A stretch of 7,814 nucleotides of DNA. Origin: Helicobacteraceae bacterium. Its GTDB lineage: Bacteria > Campylobacterota > Campylobacteria > Campylobacterales > Sulfurimonadaceae. Below the pieces are notes generated by a model. It had not been told where the DNA came from. It worked only from the letters and a program-made list of their open reading frames with translations, and made no database searches. Of the stretch, positions 5,336-7,814 are shown in pieces (position 1 is the stretch's first letter; the number at the start of each line of letters is the position of its first letter). Both the position numbers and the translations under genes were made by a program. Location: assembly GCA_015488855.1 (NCBI GenBank), contig WFMY01000252.1:1-7814 (forward strand), written 5' to 3'.

Positions 5336-7814
5336 GAATAGCGGCTATCTTGCTAATACTACTAACAAATATCTTTGCATCATCACTAGGAGGACTCTCT
5401 TTAGTTGTTCTCAAAGATGGCTTGCCTTTAAAGTCACAAAGTTTTACTTTACTTGACACAAGAGACAAAAGCACTATGCAAGGGGCAACAGACAGCGATG
5501 GGTATTTTTTTGTGAAACTCAAAGAGGGAAGTTACCAGATCATACTTCTTGCCAAGCACGAGGGCAAAGCCCAAGCTTTTGTACGCAAAAATGTCACTAT
5601 ACAAGCAAATAGAGACTCACAAATCATTATCTCTCTTAAAAAAGATAACAGCATAGCGTTTATAGATGCAGAAGCACCAAAGTCTGCTCTAGTTGTAGCT
5701 ACTCAAACAAAAAAAGTAGTGCAAAAGGGAACTCTTGTTCTCTCCCTTCTCTCAGCAGAGACAAAGAAAAAAGTAAGCGGAGCAACACTTTTTGTCAAAG
5801 GGAGCAACATAGAAGAACTCTCAGATGCAAAGGGAGTGATCTCACTTGAACTACCAGCAGGAAAGCACACTCTCTCTATCATCCATCAAGATTATAGTGC
5901 ACAGACTATCGTTGTCGATATCTTGCCTAAAGAGTTTCTTTCTAAAGTTGTCTCCCTCTCCCCTGCTTCTATGGAGCTTGATGAGTTTGTTGTCCTTGCT
6001 CCACACATAGAAGGGAGTGTTGCTGCTTCTCTCTCTCAAGAGCGAAACAATGATGCAGTTGGTAATGTGCTTGGAAGTGAACAGTTCACTAAAAGCGGGA
6101 GTTCTAATCTTGCTGGAGCGCTCAAAAGGGTAAGTGGAGTTACTATAGTGGGCGGTAAATATGTCTATGTCCGTGGGCTTGGAGATAGATATTCTACTAT
6201 CTTACTTAATGGCTTAAATATCCCATCTCCTGAACCTACAAAAAGAGTAGTACCCCTAAATATTTTTCCAACTTCAGTTGTAGAGAGTATTACAATTCAA
6301 AAATCTTATACAGCTAATTTACCAGCTTCTTTTGGTGGAGGGGATGTTCTTATTAAGACTAAAGATATACCAAAAGATAATGATGGATATGTAAAATTTA
6401 GCTTGCAATTGTTAGCAAATAATTCTACAGGTCACAAGGTAACTATGAATAGTGACAACACAAAATCATTACCATCTGGTGTTATTAAAGCTGGTCATGG
6501 TTTTTCAGATTTAGCTGCACAAACAAAAAATGTTCTGAACTATAGAACATTCAATCATCAAACAACAACTTTACAGCCAGGAAAGAAAATACAGCTCTCA
6601 GTTGGGAAAAGTTTTGATATTACAAAAAATATCAAAATTGGTGCTTCTGCTAATATTAGTTATAAAAATAGATCCAATTCTAATAATATCCTTACCAATA
6701 AATATGTTTTACAAAATGGGGCAACATCAGTCTCTCATGCTGCTAACATTCAATCAGAGCAAAATAGATACAATACTCTACTAAGTGGTATGTTGAATCT
6801 AGGGATAGATTATTATGATCACAATAAAATAAAATATACATATTTTAAAACATCCAATGAAATCGATGAAACATTACTTTCTAGAATTGATTATGGTCCT
6901 GGTGATGATATTTACTATAAAACATATTATAAACATTACACTAAAGCAATATCCATGCACCAAATCTCAGGAACAAATGATATCCGATTTTCAAATACAA
7001 CAGATGGATACTTTGACAATATTATAATTGATTGGGCAGGAGAGATAGCCAAAGCTACAAGAAAAGAGCCTGGAACCATGGAGTATAAATACAGAAGCAA
7101 TAGTACAACACCTCTGTTTTGGGATAAAAATAGTAACTACTACTATTATTTTAATTTAAAAGACGCTGTAAATAACTATCGAGTTGATTTCACGCTTCCG
7201 TATAAGTTTAATTCCAATAAGAACTACACAAAAGTAGGGCTATTCATGTATGATAAAAAAAGAAATTATGATAGCAGAACTTTTAGTATTTATGCACAAG
7301 GAAATCTTCCCCAAAATCCACGAGGTAATATGGATACTATTTACAAGAAATATGCAAATCAATTTGATTTTAGACCCTCTTATGATCCAAGAGATTCTTA
7401 TGGTGCAACACAAACAGTATCTGCATTTTATTTGAAGCAACTTTTTTCTGTTACACATGATTTTGATCTCATAGCATCTACACGAATGGAAAACTCAAAA
7501 CAGCAGCTCATAGATTCATCACAAACATATGCACCGCTAATAACTTCCGACTTTTTTCCAAGCTTAGGGCTTACTTATAGATTTGATGATGACAATATGC
7601 AACTACGATTTGCCTATGCAAAAACGATTAGCAGACCAGATTTTCGTGAGTTTAGTAGTGGTGTGTATAAAAATCCTATCACAGAAAACGATGTATTTGG
7701 AAATCCAAATCTCAAAGCAACATATATTAATCATTTAGATTTAAAATATGAGTGGTATTTATCGAATGATGAAGTTTTTTCATTGGCTGTATTTGCAAAG
7801 CAGTTTACTAATCC
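5332..7814 (+). CDS. TonB-dependent outer-membrane receptor with two N-terminal carboxypeptidase-regulatory-like domains (3' end outside window)
   Basis: The frame is open from ATG 5332 to the window end (827 residues seen), with GGGAG at 5319-5323 eight bases upstream. In order: signal peptide (1-17); a first beta-sandwich of carboxypeptidase-regulatory type (about 21-105, with ATDSDGYFFVKLKEGSYQI); a linker; a second such domain (about 132-210, with LSDAKGVISLELPAGKHTL); a TonB-box-like LDEFVVLAP (216-224). Next is the plug (about 236-344), with KYVYVRGLGDRYSTILLNG and SVVESITIQKSYTANLPASFGGG, then a long beta-barrel. Near the visible end are SRPDFREF (767-774) and FGNPNLKATYINHLDLKYEW, typical of the last third of this receptor class. 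It should import a large or scarce nutrient using the TonB encoded three genes earlier; the substrate cannot be read from sequence. GC content drops from about residue 290 to about 700 relative to the 5' part and the rest of the operon. Confidence 0.93.
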   Translation, partial: MRIAAILLILLTNIFASSLGGLSLVVLKDGLPLKSQSFTLLDTRDKSTMQGATDSDGYFFVKLKEGSYQIILLAKHEGKAQAFVRKNVTIQANRDSQIIISLKKDNSIAFIDAEAPKSALVVATQTKKVVQKGTLVLSLLSAETKKKVSGATLFVKGSNIEELSDAKGVISLELPAGKHTLSIIHQDYSAQTIVVDILPKEFLSKVVSLSPASMELDEFVVLAPHIEGSVAASLSQERNNDAVGNVLGSEQFTKSGSSNLAGALKRVSGVTIVGGKYVYVRGLGDRYSTILLNGLNIPSPEPTKRVVPLNIFPTSVVESITIQKSYTANLPASFGGGDVLIKTKDIPKDNDGYVKFSLQLLANNSTGHKVTMNSDNTKSLPSGVIKAGHGFSDLAAQTKNVLNYRTFNHQTTTLQPGKKIQLSVGKSFDITKNIKIGASANISYKNRSNSNNILTNKYVLQNGATSVSHAANIQSEQNRYNTLLSGMLNLGIDYYDHNKIKYTYFKTSNEIDETLLSRIDYGPGDDIYYKTYYKHYTKAISMHQISGTNDIRFSNTTDGYFDNIIIDWAGEIAKATRKEPGTMEYKYRSNSTTPLFWDKNSNYYYYFNLKDAVNNYRVDFTLPYKFNSNKNYTKVGLFMYDKKRNYDSRTFSIYAQGNLPQNPRGNMDTIYKKYANQFDFRPSYDPRDSYGATQTVSAFYLKQLFSVTHDFDLIASTRMENSKQQLIDSSQTYAPLITSDFFPSLGLTYRFDDDNMQLRFAYAKTISRPDFREFSSGVYKNPITENDVFGNPNLKATYINHLDLKYEWYLSNDEVFSLAVFAKQFTN

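Noticed and set aside
5851..6039. Minus-strand open frame within the receptor gene, and similar frames at 5274-5522 and 7240-7458
   Set aside because: They are antisense to a continuous receptor frame with recognisable plug and barrel motifs, and show no independent support.
6602..6784. Plus-strand open frames at 6602-6784 and 7250-7435
   Set aside because: They are out of frame inside the receptor barrel; AT-rich sequence easily yields short hydrophobic open frames and no start signal was seen.
6200..7450. Receptor gene broken by a frameshift at the composition change
   Set aside because: Codon-by-codon reading from 5332 to 7814 finds no stop, and plug and barrel motifs stay in one frame.

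Overview
The window looks like chromosomal DNA from a Campylobacterota bacterium (Sulfurimonas, Sulfurovum or Arcobacter type). This is inferred from the AT-rich composition, tightly packed genes with 1- to 11-base overlaps, short Lys/Leu-rich signal peptides, and the style of the TonB machinery. The genus cannot be fixed from the sequence alone.

Layout: (1) Bases 1-276 hold the 3' end of an unrecognised gene, probably for a secreted protein, closed by a hairpin terminator at 287-312. (2) The gap at 277-452 holds that terminator and then a promoter region with an array of 11-base-spaced direct repeats (371-421) like a Pho box, running into a -10 element. (3) From 453 to the right edge all genes are on the + strand and look like one operon: DUF3450 periplasmic protein, TtpC-like fusion of a periplasmic coiled-coil domain to a MotA/TolQ/ExbB domain, ExbB, ExbD, TonB, a secreted TPR protein, and a TonB-dependent outer-membrane receptor cut off by the window edge. 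No RNA genes, CRISPR arrays or insertion sequences were seen.

How the genes work together: ExbB and ExbD form the inner-membrane proton-driven motor. TonB crosses the periplasm on a Lys-Pro arm and pulls on the receptor. TtpC, DUF3450 and the TPR protein are the extra parts that mark the TonB2-type systems known from Vibrio and relatives. Here the receptor is translationally coupled to the end of the same operon, so the cluster encodes a complete uptake machine with its own dedicated receptor. The substrate is not readable from the sequence. If the upstream repeats are a true PhoB-type operator, uptake of a phosphorus compound under phosphate limitation is the leading hypothesis.

Most interesting points: the five-copy 11-base repeat array at the promoter; the resemblance between the periplasmic parts of DUF3450 and TtpC; the lack of the usual ExbB TM3 glutamate in both motor-type proteins; the two N-terminal carboxypeptidase-regulatory-like domains in the receptor; and an abrupt fall in GC content within the receptor gene.
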